The notes under the pieces: model-generated
Told to the model about the DNA's origin: nothing
Seen by the model: the letters and a program-made list of their open reading frames with translations, nothing else
The model's database searches: none
Program-made: the position numbers and the translations under genes
In this document: positions 17,196 through 26,693 of the stretch, in pieces
Numbering within the stretch: the first letter of the stretch is position 1
Layout: every line of letters begins with the position of its first letter
Source: CAWBCI01 sp963787195
GTDB taxonomy: Bacteria > Bacteroidota > Bacteroidia > Bacteroidales > JAGOPY01
NCBI GenBank assembly: GCA_963787195.1
Contig: CAWBCI010000075.1
Location: forward strand, 1 to 55,852
Direction: 5' to 3'
Length of the DNA: 55,852 bases

Positions 17196-20100
17196 TATTT
17201 TTTCTTGTTGATATTTTGTTTGGAAAGGTCGAAAATCATTTTTGAGCTTTGGAAAGGATCGGTGTTATGGTCTATAGGACGTATACGGAATGTAAAACTA
17301 TACTTGCCCGGCATCATGCGGTACTGGTCCAGGGGCAAGGCGCCCCAGCTGTCATTTCCGCCCACACCTCTCTGGTGCAAATCTACATTCATATCAATAT
17401 AATCCTCCTTCTGCAAATCACAGCTATGTTTGTGATGAGTTTCCGTATAGTCCAGATCATCCATTGAATAAGGCAGTGCAGAGATTGATAACAGCGGCAT
17501 TCCAACAATCAACAATCCTTTCCCATCCTCGTTCGTGAGGCTCATCCAGCGGACATCAGTGCGGGTGCCGTTCTCCTGGGGGCGGATGTATGGGAAGTAC
17601 ATGCTGTCAACTGTATTCTCATAAAGCCCTACAAAAGAAGCCGTATTCCGGTCCCAATAATTTTCAAAAGGGCCCCTTCCATACCACTTCACATTTGAAT
17701 ACTCTTCAGGCAGACGGAAGTTGAAGCCAAACCTCGGCATTTCGGGGAGATCTGAATTTTCAGTATCCAAAGTACCGCTAACGATCATATCACCTGAGCC
17801 AAAAACCGTATAATTCACTTTCTCAATAGCCCCGACACCTCCAAGCTCATAGCTCACCTCCACCCGGATCTCATTCATACCGGGCTGATATACTTTAAAT
17901 CTTTTGAGTGTCCTTTCCTTGCCGGCTTGTTTCCAAACTGCCGATTTAATCTGCATACGGTTCCCGAAGTCATTGTCAATGGGGGCCCTCCAGAAATTCG
18001 GCCTAAAACTCTTCTTAAAATAATTCTCGCCTTTAAAGTTGAAATACATGATCTGCCCGGTCACGGTATCGAAAGCAATGTCCAGGTCAAGGCCCGTAAT
18101 CCTGAATTTCTTCCGGTCCTTACTCCAGATCATTTCGATATTTCCATTGGGTTTGATAGGTTTTATTTCTTTTTTAAAAGGAAGAAGAAATTGTTCCGAT
18201 GCCAGTTCAAAATCCTCCGGGATCAGGGCTGAAGCTTTCCTCGTCCGGGCGCTGAAATTCAGGAAATATTCCGTTCCGGGAACAGGTTCAATATCGGGAA
18301 AATCCAGTGTAAATTCCTTTTCCTGCCCCGGAAGCACATCCGGTCTTTCAATAATTCCGGAAGCCAGGATTTGTCCCTCTGCCATGATTTTCCAGTAAAT
18401 ATCAAGATTTTCAAGGCTTATAAAATCATGCATATTTTTCAGGATGACTTTGCCATTTGCCAGGTCTTCAGGGAGGAAGTGGACATATTGGTAAACTTTC
18501 TTCACCTCCGCCAGTCCGGGATGCGGGGTCCTGTCGGGGGATACCAGGCCATTGATACAGAAGTTGCTGTCGCTTGGGCTGCCTTTGGGGCCGAAGTCCC
18601 CTCCGTAAGCATAGTAAGTGCAGCCATCCTCATTGGTTTGCAGTATACCCTGGTCGACCCAGTCCCAGATAGAACCGCCCTGCAACTGGGGGCTGGCTTC
18701 TATCACGTTCCAGTATTGCTGCAGGTTGCCTGTGCTGTTGCCCATAGCATGGGCATATTCGCACATGATCAAAGGTTTCTTCGCGCTTTTCGGAAGCATA
18801 TTTCTCCAGGTAGGGAATGCCCGGGTACATGGGGCAGTAGACATCCGTGTTCCTGCCACCCAAAGCTCTTTCGTAATGAACAGGGTGAGAAGGATCTCTG
18901 CCGTGCACCCAGTCGTAGCAGGTATCGAAATTCACCCCGTCGCCGGCCTCATTGCCCAGCGACCAGAAGATCACGCAGGGATGGTTCTTGTCCCGCTCCA
19001 CCAAAGCCTGCACCCTTGCCAGGTGGGCTTTCATGAAAATGGGATTGTTTCCCAGGGTCCGCTCGGGATCGTAACCCATTCCATGGGATTCAATATTGGC
19101 TTCATCAATCACATAAATTCCGTACTGATCGCAAAGCTCATACCAGTAAGGATCATCGGGGTAATGACAGGTCCTCACGGTATTGATATTATTTTGCTTC
19201 ATGAGTTGAATATCCTTCAGCATGGATTCATGCGAAACCACATGGGCCGTTACCGGGTCATGCTCGTGGCGGTTCACCCCTTTGATCAGCACCGGCACCC
19301 CGTTAACCAGGAATTGGCCGTTTTTAATTTCAGTCGTTTTGAAACCGGTTTTGCAGCTCATGGCCTCTGTCACATTTCCATCTTTATCATACAAAACCAA
19401 AGTAACAGTGTACAAATTGGGAGTCTCCGCAGTCCACTTCAAAGGTTTAGTAATAAGTGTATCGAATAAAAGATGAAGGCATTCGTTTTTCGGGGCTTCA
19501 AATTCCCGGGAGAATTCAGCAATGGCTTTTTCATTTCCCGGAGCATACAATTTCGTTTCAAGTTTCATAGGACCGTTCTTCTTTCCGGAATAATTCCTAA
19601 TTTCCGCATCCAGACTAAATTTCCCATCCTTATAATCATCCATTAGTCCCGATTTCACCCAAAAATCCCTGACATGAACTTCCGGAGTCGAATACAGGTA
19701 AACATCTCTTTCTATCCCGCTTAAGCGCCAAAAATCCTGACATTCCAGGTATGATCCGTCCGACCAGCGGAAGACTTCCAGGGCCAGCAGGTTGTTGCCT
19801 GGCTTTACATAATCCGTAATATCAAATTCCGCCGGGGTTTTACTGTCCTGACTATAGCCCACTTTCTTCCCATTCACCCAAATATAAAAAGCAGACTTCA
19901 CCGCCCCGAAATGTATAAAGATCTCATTATCTTTCCAGTAATCGGGAACATTGAATTCCAGGCGGTAACAGCCAGTTGGGTTATAGTCATGAGGGATTTC
20001 GGGAGGTTTGGGATCATAAGTCCATTCATAATCCGAATTCACATAGATGGGGGTTCCATAACCCTGGAACTCCCAATTGGAAGGCACCTTTATCTTTCCC

Positions 20101-20408
20101 CAAAAATTATCATCATAATCTTTTTTAAAATAATCCTCCGGAACATCCGCAGGCTTTGCCACCCATTTAAACTTCCAATCACCGTTCAGATCAATATAAA
20201 AAGGAGAGGCATCGCGGTCATTTTCAAGGGCTTCTTTTTCATTTCTGTAAGGAATGAAGGTTACATGAGGTTTTTCCTTATTGATGCCCACCACATCGGG
20301 GTTTTCCCAGTCGGCCGGCAATGCCTTCTTATCCTGGGCATAATCTTCATTCAAACAAAAAACAAAAAGAAAAGATAAAATGAAAATGTACTTTGATATT
20401 GATTTCAT
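17195..20408 (-). CDS. lacZ: GH2 beta-galactosidase (one frameshift)
   Basis: About 1070 residues when one base is removed near 18780; this is the normal length for LacZ-type GH2 enzymes. It starts at ATG 20408, with a signal peptide ending near EDYAQ, so is exported. The N-terminal piece carries the sugar-binding and Ig-like domains (DFWRLSGIERDVYLYS) and the barrel with acid/base Glu487 in FWSLGNEAGDG. The second piece carries the nucleophile in KPLIMCEYAHAMGN and the C-terminal domain ending GGNDSWGALPLDQYRMMPGKY. The coding change is AAG CGC GAA GAA versus expected AAG CGC AAG AAA. It would hydrolyse terminal beta-galactosides. It overlaps cutC by four bases (ATGA) and GH20 by one base, so is translationally coupled to both. 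Confidence 0.9.
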
Positions 20409-21152
20409 TCAGGGGATATATTTTGAAGAATTTCTACAAGTTTACTGACTCTTTCCGGATCGGTCATCTTAATTTCATGATCATTCACCAAATCACTACC
20501 CATTTTCACATCAGTATTTATAAATTTCATCTTAGCTGGAAAAGATGAACGAAGTGAACCATGAAATTCCGAAGCCCCTGTTTTCCGGGCAATCTCTTCT
20601 ATATTATTTTCATTGATGCCGCTGCCGGGCATGATAATAATACGTCCTTTTGCCTGATTTATAAGATCATGAATTAGCTCAGCTCCCCGGATAGCATTTT
20701 GTTTTTGGCCGGAAGTTAAAATCCGATCCGCACCCAGGCTGATAATATCTTCCAGGGCTGAATAAGGATCGGAACTAAGGTCGAAGGCGCGGTGGAAAGT
20801 AACTTCCATGGGACGGGCCAGCGCAATGAGAGCTTCCATACGCGGCATATCAATTTTACCATCGGGATGAAGTATACCGATAACCACTCCGGCAGCCCCG
20901 CAGGATTTGGCAAAGCGGATATCTTCCTCCATGGACCTGAACTCATTATCGGAATAAATAAAATCCCCACCCCGGGGCCGAACCAGGACCATGACCGGGA
21001 TAGAGAGCATCCGGCAGGCCAGTTTGAGGGTTCCTGCCCCCGGACTGGTGCCGCCTTCAGAAAGGTTATCGCATAACTCGATTCGCCTGCGCCCCTCCCC
21101 TTTCCGCATTCAGGGCCGATTCCAGGCTGTCGGTGCAGGCCTCAAAGATCAT
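20405..21152 (-). CDS. cutC: CutC family protein (one frameshift)
   Basis: 248 residues when one G is removed at about 21086, equal to the usual CutC length. It starts at ATG 21152 behind AGGAAG, giving MIFEACTDSLESALNAERGGAQ, and after the indel continues RIELCDNLSEGGTSPGAG. TIM-barrel hallmarks follow: VMVLVRPRGGDFIYSD, GVVIGILHPDGKID, VTFHRAFD, RILTSGQ and IIMPGSGINENNIEEI. CutC was named for copper homeostasis in E. coli, but its biochemical role is unsettled, and in Bacteroidota it is often found beside glycosidase genes, as here. No signal peptide, so cytoplasmic. It is first in the operon that continues with GH2, and their four-base overlap implies coupled translation. Confidence 0.88.
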
Positions 21153-21323
21153 AATAATGGCTTCCTGTTTGGTTCATTGATATATCTCCGAATACAGAAG
21201 CAAATATCAGAAATTTGAGGGAAAGGAATGATAATGTTTATGTTTAATTATTTAATGAATTTGCTTAATGTTAAATGCTAAAGGCTGAATGTTATTGGAT
21301 ATTGGGTAGTAGGTATTGGGAAA

Positions 21324-21351
21324 AGTTAATGGTTAGTGGTTAGTGGTGTGA
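21324..21351 (+). repeat. Heptamer repeat (RGTYNNN), island 1
   Basis: Four degenerate 7-base units: AGTTAAT, GGTTAGT, GGTTAGT, GGTGTGA. They directly precede palindromic element copy 1. Confidence 0.6.
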
Positions 21352-21377
21352 CTTAAATGGTCATTGGTCATGCAATT

Positions 21378-21494
21378 TCTCCGTGGTCCTCCGTGAAAAT
21401 CTCCGTGACTCTCCGTGTAACAAATAAAATGGCTGCCAGTGTGATACTTTTTTTAATTACACGGAGTTCCACGGAGGTAACGGAGATCCACGGA
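21378..21494. repeat. 117-bp palindromic element (CTCCGTG family), copy 1
   Basis: The left arm has four CTCCGTG-type units at roughly 10-base spacing, the right arm the matching CACGGAG units, around a ~35-base AT-rich core (GGCTGCCAGTGTGATACTT and a T run). The arms can pair over about 40 bases with few mismatches. The same structure recurs at 24015, 26354 and 28394. Confidence 0.85.
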
Positions 21495-21577
21495 ACAAAT
21501 CATTGCGGATTTCTTACTAATTCTTTAAACCTATACCATTTTTTCCTTATTTTCGGCTATTATTAATCAGCCAGGTC

Positions 21578-23923
21578 ATGATGATCTTCTTCTTTCATAA
21601 ATTATTATTTAAAAATTTCTTTACAGGATTAATATTAATCTTCATTTCAATCTTCTGTTTTAATCCTTTATCCGCCCAAACCATCACCGTAAAACAAGAC
21701 GGAAGCGGCGATTATACTGTTATCCAGGTCGCTGTGAATGTTGCCTTGGATGGAGATACGGTTATGGTATATCCCGGTATTTATTACGAGAATGTGGATG
21801 TCACCGGTAAAGGCATCGTTTTAGCCAGCACCTGGATACTGAACCAAAACGATTCTGTCATACACCAGACCATTCTTGATGGTAATCAAAACGGTAGTTG
21901 TATTAAAACTCTCTCCGGGACAATTTGGTCGGAAGTAATTGGTTTTACTATTCAAAATGGGAACGGAACAAATTTAATCGTTTCACATCCGGAATATTAT
22001 GGTAATGGGGGAGGGATAATGATCGATGATGCGAAACTCAAGGTTAGCCACTGTTATATTACACAAAATTTTGGCTGGCACGGAGGGGGAATTTGTTGTT
22101 TTGACGGATCTATACACCTGATAGCAAACACGATTTTTAATAATTGGGCTGTCGGTGGTGGTGGTGGAATTCGTACAGCATCTTCAGAAGTGGAATTTGA
22201 TACGGTGTTACTAAATAATTTCTACCAAAATTTCAGTGCATTCGGTTCCGATATTGCAATCCGTTATAATGATAATATTTCACAAATCCGTCTGGATACA
22301 TGCACTGTACTCAATCCTGATCAATATTATATCGGTTGTTTCAATGAATGGGCGGTGCATGTCGAACGGCCCCCCATTTCAGTTTTACACGCTAAAATTA
22401 GCCAGATCAATCAGGATCTATATGTTAGCACCGATGGAAATGACAATAACAGTGGCCTCAGCCCGGAGGATCCCCTGAAAACAATCTCTTTCGCTCTTAT
22501 AAAAATCGCATCTGATAGTCTGAATATAAAAACAGTTCATGTAGCTGATGGCATTTATTCAAATTCACTGACTGGTGAGCATACTCCCATACAATTTAAA
22601 GAGTTTGTTAAATTGTGCGGCCAAAGCCGGGACAATACCATCATCGACTGTGAGGATAAATACGAAGGCGGCCGCTTTGCTTTCGGACAAAACAGTACCT
22701 GGTTGAAGAATCTTACTTTTATAAATGGTAATGGGAAACTTAACCACCTTAGTGGTGCAATCTCTACCGGACACTCGAAAAAAATTGTTTTAGACAGCCT
22801 GGCTTTTATTAACAACCAGGGAGATATAGTCTCAGTATTGTATTCTGTCTCCAATGATTCTCTCTTTATCTCCAATACCATTGTTAAAGAATGTTATGGA
22901 TACGAGTTGATAGATATATTAAATACTGTAGACGGAGGGCCTTGCTTTACCCGGATTACTTCCAGTATATTTTCGGATAACAAACCCGATATGTCAGATC
23001 TTCAGATGCTGATAGCCGTGAACTTTGGAAGTGTAAATACACCCGGAGATATAAACTATGGCCAGATCATTAACTGCCAGTTTAATGATAACAGTGACAG
23101 CACACAGGGAGCATACGCCCCCGGACCGGTTGCTCTCAGTGCATACAATTATAGCAATTTAGATGTGGTAAACTGTACATTCAGCGGCAATGCCACTACT
23201 AACCCCTTTGGAGGAGCTCTTAATGCAGCGTTTGGGTCTGTTATAAACTTATATAACTGCATCTTATATGGCAATGACCCTTATCAGGTCTGCCTGATCA
23301 ATAATATACCTGAAGAATCGGATACCTTAAGGGTATTCCATTCCCTGATCCAGGACGGCCAACAGGGAATTGTAAACTTTGGTGTTTTCAACCAGGTCCT
23401 CTGGGGCGAGGGCAACCTGGACGATGACCCGCTTTTCATCGGATCGGGAGATTATCCCTATGCCATCGATGCCGGTTCTCCTTGTATAGATGCCGGCACA
23501 ACCGAGCTTCCCCCGGGAATAACTTTGCCGGATCATGACCTGGCGGGGAATCCGAGGGTTTGGGGGACGAGTGTGGATATGGGAGCGTATGAGTTTGGAC
23601 CTTGGGTGAAGGTTCCTTCAGTCGGCAGTCAGCATTCAGCAGTTAGCAGTCAGATTTCGGTTTCACCGAATCCTTTTTCGGCGGGTACATATATAAATTA
23701 TGAGATGAAGAAGGATGGGGTGCTGGATATTAGTGTATTCAGCCTTTCGGGCAGCAAACTCAGGACCCTGGTCAGCTCCCGCAGGTCCGCAACTGAAAAA
23801 GGCCGCTTCTACTGGGACGGAAGCAACTTCGCCGGCAACAGGCTAAAGCCGGGAACGTATTTGGTGCGGATGGCAGTGGATGGGGTGGTGGTGGAGACGG
23901 AGAAGGTGGTGGTGAGCGAATGA
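21578..23923 (+). CDS. T9SS-sorted parallel beta-helix protein
   Basis: 781 residues from ATG 21578, with a signal peptide ending at NPLSAQ. Two solenoid segments are visible. The first opens ITVKQDGSGDYTVIQVAVNVALDGDTVMVYPGIYYENV, a pectin-lyase-like start. The second opens DLYVSTDGNDNNSGLSPEDPLKTI (DUF1565-like) near residue 285, with repeating Asn/Gly turns up to about residue 640. A low-complexity linker (VGSQHSAVSSQ) leads to a FlgD-like sorting domain: ISVSPNPFSAGTYINYEMKKDG to GNRLKPGTYLVRM. It is probably a polysaccharide-binding or lyase-like surface protein; no catalytic residues could be assigned. The linker is encoded by the heptamer repeat found in intergenic islands. Confidence 0.82.
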   Translation: MMIFFFHKLLFKNFFTGLILIFISIFCFNPLSAQTITVKQDGSGDYTVIQVAVNVALDGDTVMVYPGIYYENVDVTGKGIVLASTWILNQNDSVIHQTILDGNQNGSCIKTLSGTIWSEVIGFTIQNGNGTNLIVSHPEYYGNGGGIMIDDAKLKVSHCYITQNFGWHGGGICCFDGSIHLIANTIFNNWAVGGGGGIRTASSEVEFDTVLLNNFYQNFSAFGSDIAIRYNDNISQIRLDTCTVLNPDQYYIGCFNEWAVHVERPPISVLHAKISQINQDLYVSTDGNDNNSGLSPEDPLKTISFALIKIASDSLNIKTVHVADGIYSNSLTGEHTPIQFKEFVKLCGQSRDNTIIDCEDKYEGGRFAFGQNSTWLKNLTFINGNGKLNHLSGAISTGHSKKIVLDSLAFINNQGDIVSVLYSVSNDSLFISNTIVKECYGYELIDILNTVDGGPCFTRITSSIFSDNKPDMSDLQMLIAVNFGSVNTPGDINYGQIINCQFNDNSDSTQGAYAPGPVALSAYNYSNLDVVNCTFSGNATTNPFGGALNAAFGSVINLYNCILYGNDPYQVCLINNIPEESDTLRVFHSLIQDGQQGIVNFGVFNQVLWGEGNLDDDPLFIGSGDYPYAIDAGSPCIDAGTTELPPGITLPDHDLAGNPRVWGTSVDMGAYEFGPWVKVPSVGSQHSAVSSQISVSPNPFSAGTYINYEMKKDGVLDISVFSLSGSKLRTLVSSRRSATEKGRFYWDGSNFAGNRLKPGTYLVRMAVDGVVVETEKVVVSE
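23620..23654 (+). repeat. Heptamer repeat inside a coding sequence
   Basis: Five consecutive 7-base units (AGTCGGC, AGTCAGC, ATTCAGC, AGTTAGC, AGTCAGA) encode the linker between beta-helix and sorting domain. They match the intergenic heptamer family and stay in frame because three units make seven codons. Confidence 0.7.
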
Positions 23924-23934
23924 AGCGCTAAAAT

Positions 23935-23962
23935 AGTCGTTGGTCGTTAGTCGTTGGTCAGC
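23935..23962 (+). repeat. Heptamer repeat, island 2
   Basis: AGTCGTT, GGTCGTT, AGTCGTT, GGTCAGC: four units starting 12 bases after the stop of the beta-helix gene. Confidence 0.7.
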
Positions 23963-24014
23963 TCATTGATCCTTTTACAATTTTCAATTTTCTATATAAT
24001 ATCTCATATTTCCC

Positions 24015-24134
24015 CCTCCGTGGATCTCCGTGTAAATCTCCGTGACTCTCCGTGTAACAAATTCAAAGACTGCAAGTGTGATACTTTTTTTTTGTTACAC
24101 GGAGTTCCACGGAGGTAACGGAGATCCACGGAGA
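24015..24134. repeat. Palindromic element (CTCCGTG family), copy 2
   Basis: Same arms and core as copy 1 (core AGTGTGATACTT and a T run). The 43 bases before it (23972-24014, starting CTTTTACAATTTTCAATTTT) are nearly identical to the 43 bases before copy 4, so the mobile or conserved unit may be longer than the palindrome. Confidence 0.85.
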
Positions 24135-24160
24135 AAAAAATTAAGCGCTTAGCTTTATCC

Positions 24161-24224
24161 ACCTTATCACCATATCACCTTATCACCATATCACCTTATC
24201 ACCTTATCACCTTATCACCTTATC
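24161..24224 (+). repeat. Octamer repeat, island 2 (ACCTTATC x8)
   Basis: Eight contiguous 8-base units ACCTTATC or ACCATATC; the first four alternate between the two variants and the last four are all ACCTTATC. It ends just before the stop codon of the racemase-family gene. Confidence 0.9.
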
Positions 24225-24231
24225 ACCATTT

Positions 24232-25275
24232 TCACCTCACCAGAAACCCCTCCTTCAGCGGATCATCCGGATCAAAATAAAAAGTATTCTTTCCGGTGAA
24301 ATAAGCTCTTCCGGATACCTCCGGAATGACGGCTGCGTGCGGGCCAAAGCTGGTGACTTTCTTCACCGAAACATCCATGGTCGTTCCCAAGATACTTTCA
24401 ATTGTGATCCTTTCCCCGGCTTTTAATTCTCCTTTTGCATGGTGAAGCGCAGCCCGGGCGCTCACGCCTGATCCGGTTGCCGAGCGGTCCAGTTCCCCAT
24501 CGGCGAAGATGCAGACATTGCGGCTGTGGTGGGCCGGTTCCACCGGCCTCCCGGTGAAAATAACCCCGTATAAAAAGCTGAGGTCCGGCTCGAAAGGATG
24601 CTCTATCCTGAAATTATCCATGACCGCTTTCTTAATCCTTCGTCCCAGGTCGACAAGCATTGCCGCTTCGGAAGGGATAAGACTGAGCCCCAAAGGCCCC
24701 GCTTCAACGAAAGCATAAAAAGCGCCTCCGTAAGCCACATCGAAGATCACCCGGCCCAGGCCGGGTACTTCCACCTCCTTATCCATCATCAAAACAAAAG
24801 AAGGCACGTTCAGGAAAACCGATTTGGTCACGATTCCATTGGACCTCACAGCCCGGGCATGTATTTTACCCGGAGGGGCATCTATTGTGATTTCGGGAAA
24901 ACGCCCCGGCTTATCAACAAGACCGGTCTCCAGTGCAAGTTTGGTAAGGGCTATGATGGCATGGCCACACATGGTACTATAACCTTCGTTATGCATGAAA
25001 AAGACCCCGAAATCCGCATCCTCACTGACGGGTTCAGTGATCACTGCACCGTACATATCAGCGTGACCGCGGGGTTCCCACATGGTTCCGCTGCGGATAT
25101 AATCGTAATTTTCTTTGAAATATCTTCTTTTTTCCAGGATAGTCTTGCCTTTGATGTCAGGCAAACCCGAGACAAAAACCCGCAGCGGTTCCCCTCCTGT
25201 GTGCATCTCTATCGTTTCAATCTTCATCCAGTCGGAAGGAGCTGTCCATCCCACTGTATTTCTCAATATTTCCAT
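24232..25275 (-). CDS. Proline racemase family protein, probable trans-3-hydroxy-L-proline dehydratase
   Basis: 347 residues from ATG 25275; an internal ATG (residue 17, MKIETIEMHTGGEPLR) is an alternative start. Two-domain fold with the first catalytic Cys103 in STMCGHAII. At the second catalytic position the family's racemases and epimerases have Cys (DRSPCGTG), but this protein has DRSATGSG with Thr267. A Cys/Thr pair is the signature of trans-3-hydroxy-L-proline dehydratase, which makes pyrroline-2-carboxylate, so I predict that reaction over proline racemase or 4-hydroxyproline epimerase. Cytoplasmic. It is transcribed after the EamA transporter (65 bases apart), and HypD and its activase lie on the same strand 3.2 kb upstream in the transcription sense, pointing to use of collagen-type hydroxyprolines. 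Confidence 0.85.
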   Translation of the reverse strand: MEILRNTVGWTAPSDWMKIETIEMHTGGEPLRVFVSGLPDIKGKTILEKRRYFKENYDYIRSGTMWEPRGHADMYGAVITEPVSEDADFGVFFMHNEGYSTMCGHAIIALTKLALETGLVDKPGRFPEITIDAPPGKIHARAVRSNGIVTKSVFLNVPSFVLMMDKEVEVPGLGRVIFDVAYGGAFYAFVEAGPLGLSLIPSEAAMLVDLGRRIKKAVMDNFRIEHPFEPDLSFLYGVIFTGRPVEPAHHSRNVCIFADGELDRSATGSGVSARAALHHAKGELKAGERITIESILGTTMDVSVKKVTSFGPHAAVIPEVSGRAYFTGKNTFYFDPDDPLKEGFLVR

Positions 25276-25340
25276 AGTAAAGAGTCTTAAAAGTGAATAT
25301 TCAGAAAGAATTGTGGGTTTTGTTGCAAAGGTATTCCCAT

Positions 25341-26264
25341 TCAGAAGGCTTCGTCAAGCTTTTTCTTTTTATTCAGGAAATAAGTCTGGACCTGGGCCAG
25401 GATCATGCCTGCAAACATGAGTGCGGCGCCCAGGAGTTTGCGGAAGGGTGTGGCCTCGTCGAGGATGAGCACACCACCGATAAATGCAAAGACCGCTTCC
25501 AGGCTTAGTATGATGGCCGCATGGGCCGGAGGGGCATTTTTCTGGGCCACTACCTGCAGGGTATAGCCGATTCCGACAGAAATAAGTCCGCCATACAATA
25601 TGGGCATGGTAGCTTCGCGGATCGCGTCCAGGTTGATGACTTCAAAAGGGATGGCCACGGCAAAACTCAGGAATGAAGTCACGATAAATTGCACGGCGCT
25701 CAGATTCAGGGCGCTCATGCGGGGCGACATCCAGCCTATGAGTTGCACATGTACCGCCCAGACCAGGGCGCTGGCAAGTACCAGCAAGTCGCCTTTGGAG
25801 ATGCTCAGGGAGCTGGTGACCGACAGGAAGTACATGCCCACGGCCGCCAGTATGGCGCCCGTCCAAACTCCCCAGCCGGGCTTTTGCCCGAAAGGTATAC
25901 CGATGATAGGAACCAGGATCACATATAGCCCCGTAATAAAGCCGGCGTTGCCGGCTGAAGTATAAACTATCCCGACCTGCTGTAACGAAGCGCCAAGGAA
26001 AAGGACCAGTCCGAGCAGCACCCCGGCCCACACTTCCTTACGGAGGGCCATCAGGTCTAAGGTCTTACGTTCCGGAGCAGCATCGTTGCGGATCTGGATG
26101 AAGATGATCAGAACGGTAGCACCGAGGGCAAAGCGGATACCATTAAAAAGGAAAGGACCGATATGCTCCATTCCCATGCGCTGGGCAACGAATGCCAGTC
26201 CCCAGACCAGGGCGGTGAGGAGGAGGAGGAGATCAGCCTTCAGGGGATTGGTGCTGTTTTTCAT
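25341..26264 (-). CDS. EamA/DMT family transporter
   Basis: 307 residues from ATG 26264 (MKNSTNPLKADLLLLLTALVWGLAF). The frame stays open upstream, but the extra residues (GIWNLNF, FGIWNLF) merely translate an AAATTCC repeat and are not protein. Ten hydrophobic helices form two EamA halves, the first from ALVWGLAFVAQRMGMEHIGPF and the second from GDLLVLASALVWAVHVQLIGW, with SLEAVFAFIGGVLILDE near the end. Such proteins move amino acids or other metabolites across the inner membrane. Placed just upstream of the 3-hydroxyproline dehydratase-like gene, it may export or import a related amino acid, but this is inference. Confidence 0.85.
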   Translation of the reverse strand: MKNSTNPLKADLLLLLTALVWGLAFVAQRMGMEHIGPFLFNGIRFALGATVLIIFIQIRNDAAPERKTLDLMALRKEVWAGVLLGLVLFLGASLQQVGIVYTSAGNAGFITGLYVILVPIIGIPFGQKPGWGVWTGAILAAVGMYFLSVTSSLSISKGDLLVLASALVWAVHVQLIGWMSPRMSALNLSAVQFIVTSFLSFAVAIPFEVINLDAIREATMPILYGGLISVGIGYTLQVVAQKNAPPAHAAIILSLEAVFAFIGGVLILDEATPFRKLLGAALMFAGMILAQVQTYFLNKKKKLDEAF

Positions 26265-26281
26265 CCTGTGAAAATAAAATA

Positions 26282-26333
26282 AATTCCAAATCCCAAAACA
26301 CAAATTCCAAACAAAATTCAAATTCCAAATTCC
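26282..26333. repeat. AAATTCCAAA degenerate tandem repeat
   Basis: Imperfect units AAATTCCAAA / AAATCCCAAA / CAAATTCAAATTCC lie between the EamA start codon and palindromic element copy 3. Read on the minus strand they give the spurious peptide GIWNLNFVWNL. Confidence 0.65.
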
Positions 26334-26353
26334 AGGTCCCTGGGTCGGGAAAT

Positions 26354-26471
26354 TCTCTGTGTAGCTCCGTGTAAATCTCCGTGTCACTCGGTGAAACAAA
26401 TAAAAAGGCTGCTAAAGTGATGCTTTTTTTATTACACGGAGGTCCCTAGAGGTAACGGAGTTCCACGGAGA
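26354..26471. repeat. Palindromic element (CTCCGTG family), copy 3 (degenerate)
   Basis: Same layout as the other copies with more mismatches (CTCTGTG, CACTCGGTG, TCCCTAGAGG). The core GGCTGCTAAAGTGATGCTT and T run are intact. It lies between divergent genes. Confidence 0.8.
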
Positions 26472-26477
26472 AAGTCT

Positions 26478-26509
26478 TGAACACCTGAACACCTGAACAC
26501 TTGAACACC
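26478..26509 (+). repeat. Octamer repeat, island 3 (TGAACACC x4)
   Basis: Four contiguous 8-base units, TGAACACC with one T variant (TGAACACT). It immediately follows palindromic copy 3 and shares the CACC core with the octamers at 24161, 35001 and 50345. Confidence 0.8.
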
Positions 26510-26693
26510 CTGTCCATTCATCATTTAACATCCCTAATTAATAATTCCTCATTACTATTCATTAAACATTAATTTTCCCTATATTCGAAATTTATTATCC
26601 GGCCAGGTTATGATCAACTTTTTAAATAAATACCACTTGATTTTTTCCGATTTCAATTTTTCATTCAAAAACTAACTATCACACACTAAAATT

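Larger units (their letters stand above)
21153..21577. other. Divergent intergenic region carrying repeat island 1
   Basis: 425 bases between cutC (minus) and the beta-helix gene (plus). From about 21250 it is built of degenerate units (TTAATGTTAAATGCTAAAGGC, TATTGGGTAGTAGG-like), followed by heptamers and palindromic element copy 1. The TATTATTAATCAGCCAGGTCATGAT just before the next gene resembles the sequence at 26595-26615. Confidence 0.6.

Noticed and set aside
18618..19469. 283-residue plus-strand ORF
   Set aside because: Antisense to the GH2 barrel, which carries clear catalytic residues.
24161..24224. ACCTTATC octamers as a CRISPR or origin iteron array
   Set aside because: Units are contiguous with no spacers, too short for CRISPR, and no replication initiator gene is nearby; similar octamers occur at other loci.
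24232..25275. Proline racemase or 4-hydroxyproline epimerase
   Set aside because: The second catalytic Cys of those enzymes is replaced by Thr267; the Cys/Thr pair fits trans-3-hydroxyproline dehydratase better.
26265..26399. N-terminal extension of the EamA transporter (GIWNLNF...)
   Set aside because: It translates an AAATTCC simple repeat and part of palindromic copy 3, not protein sequence; the start at 26264 gives a normal first helix.
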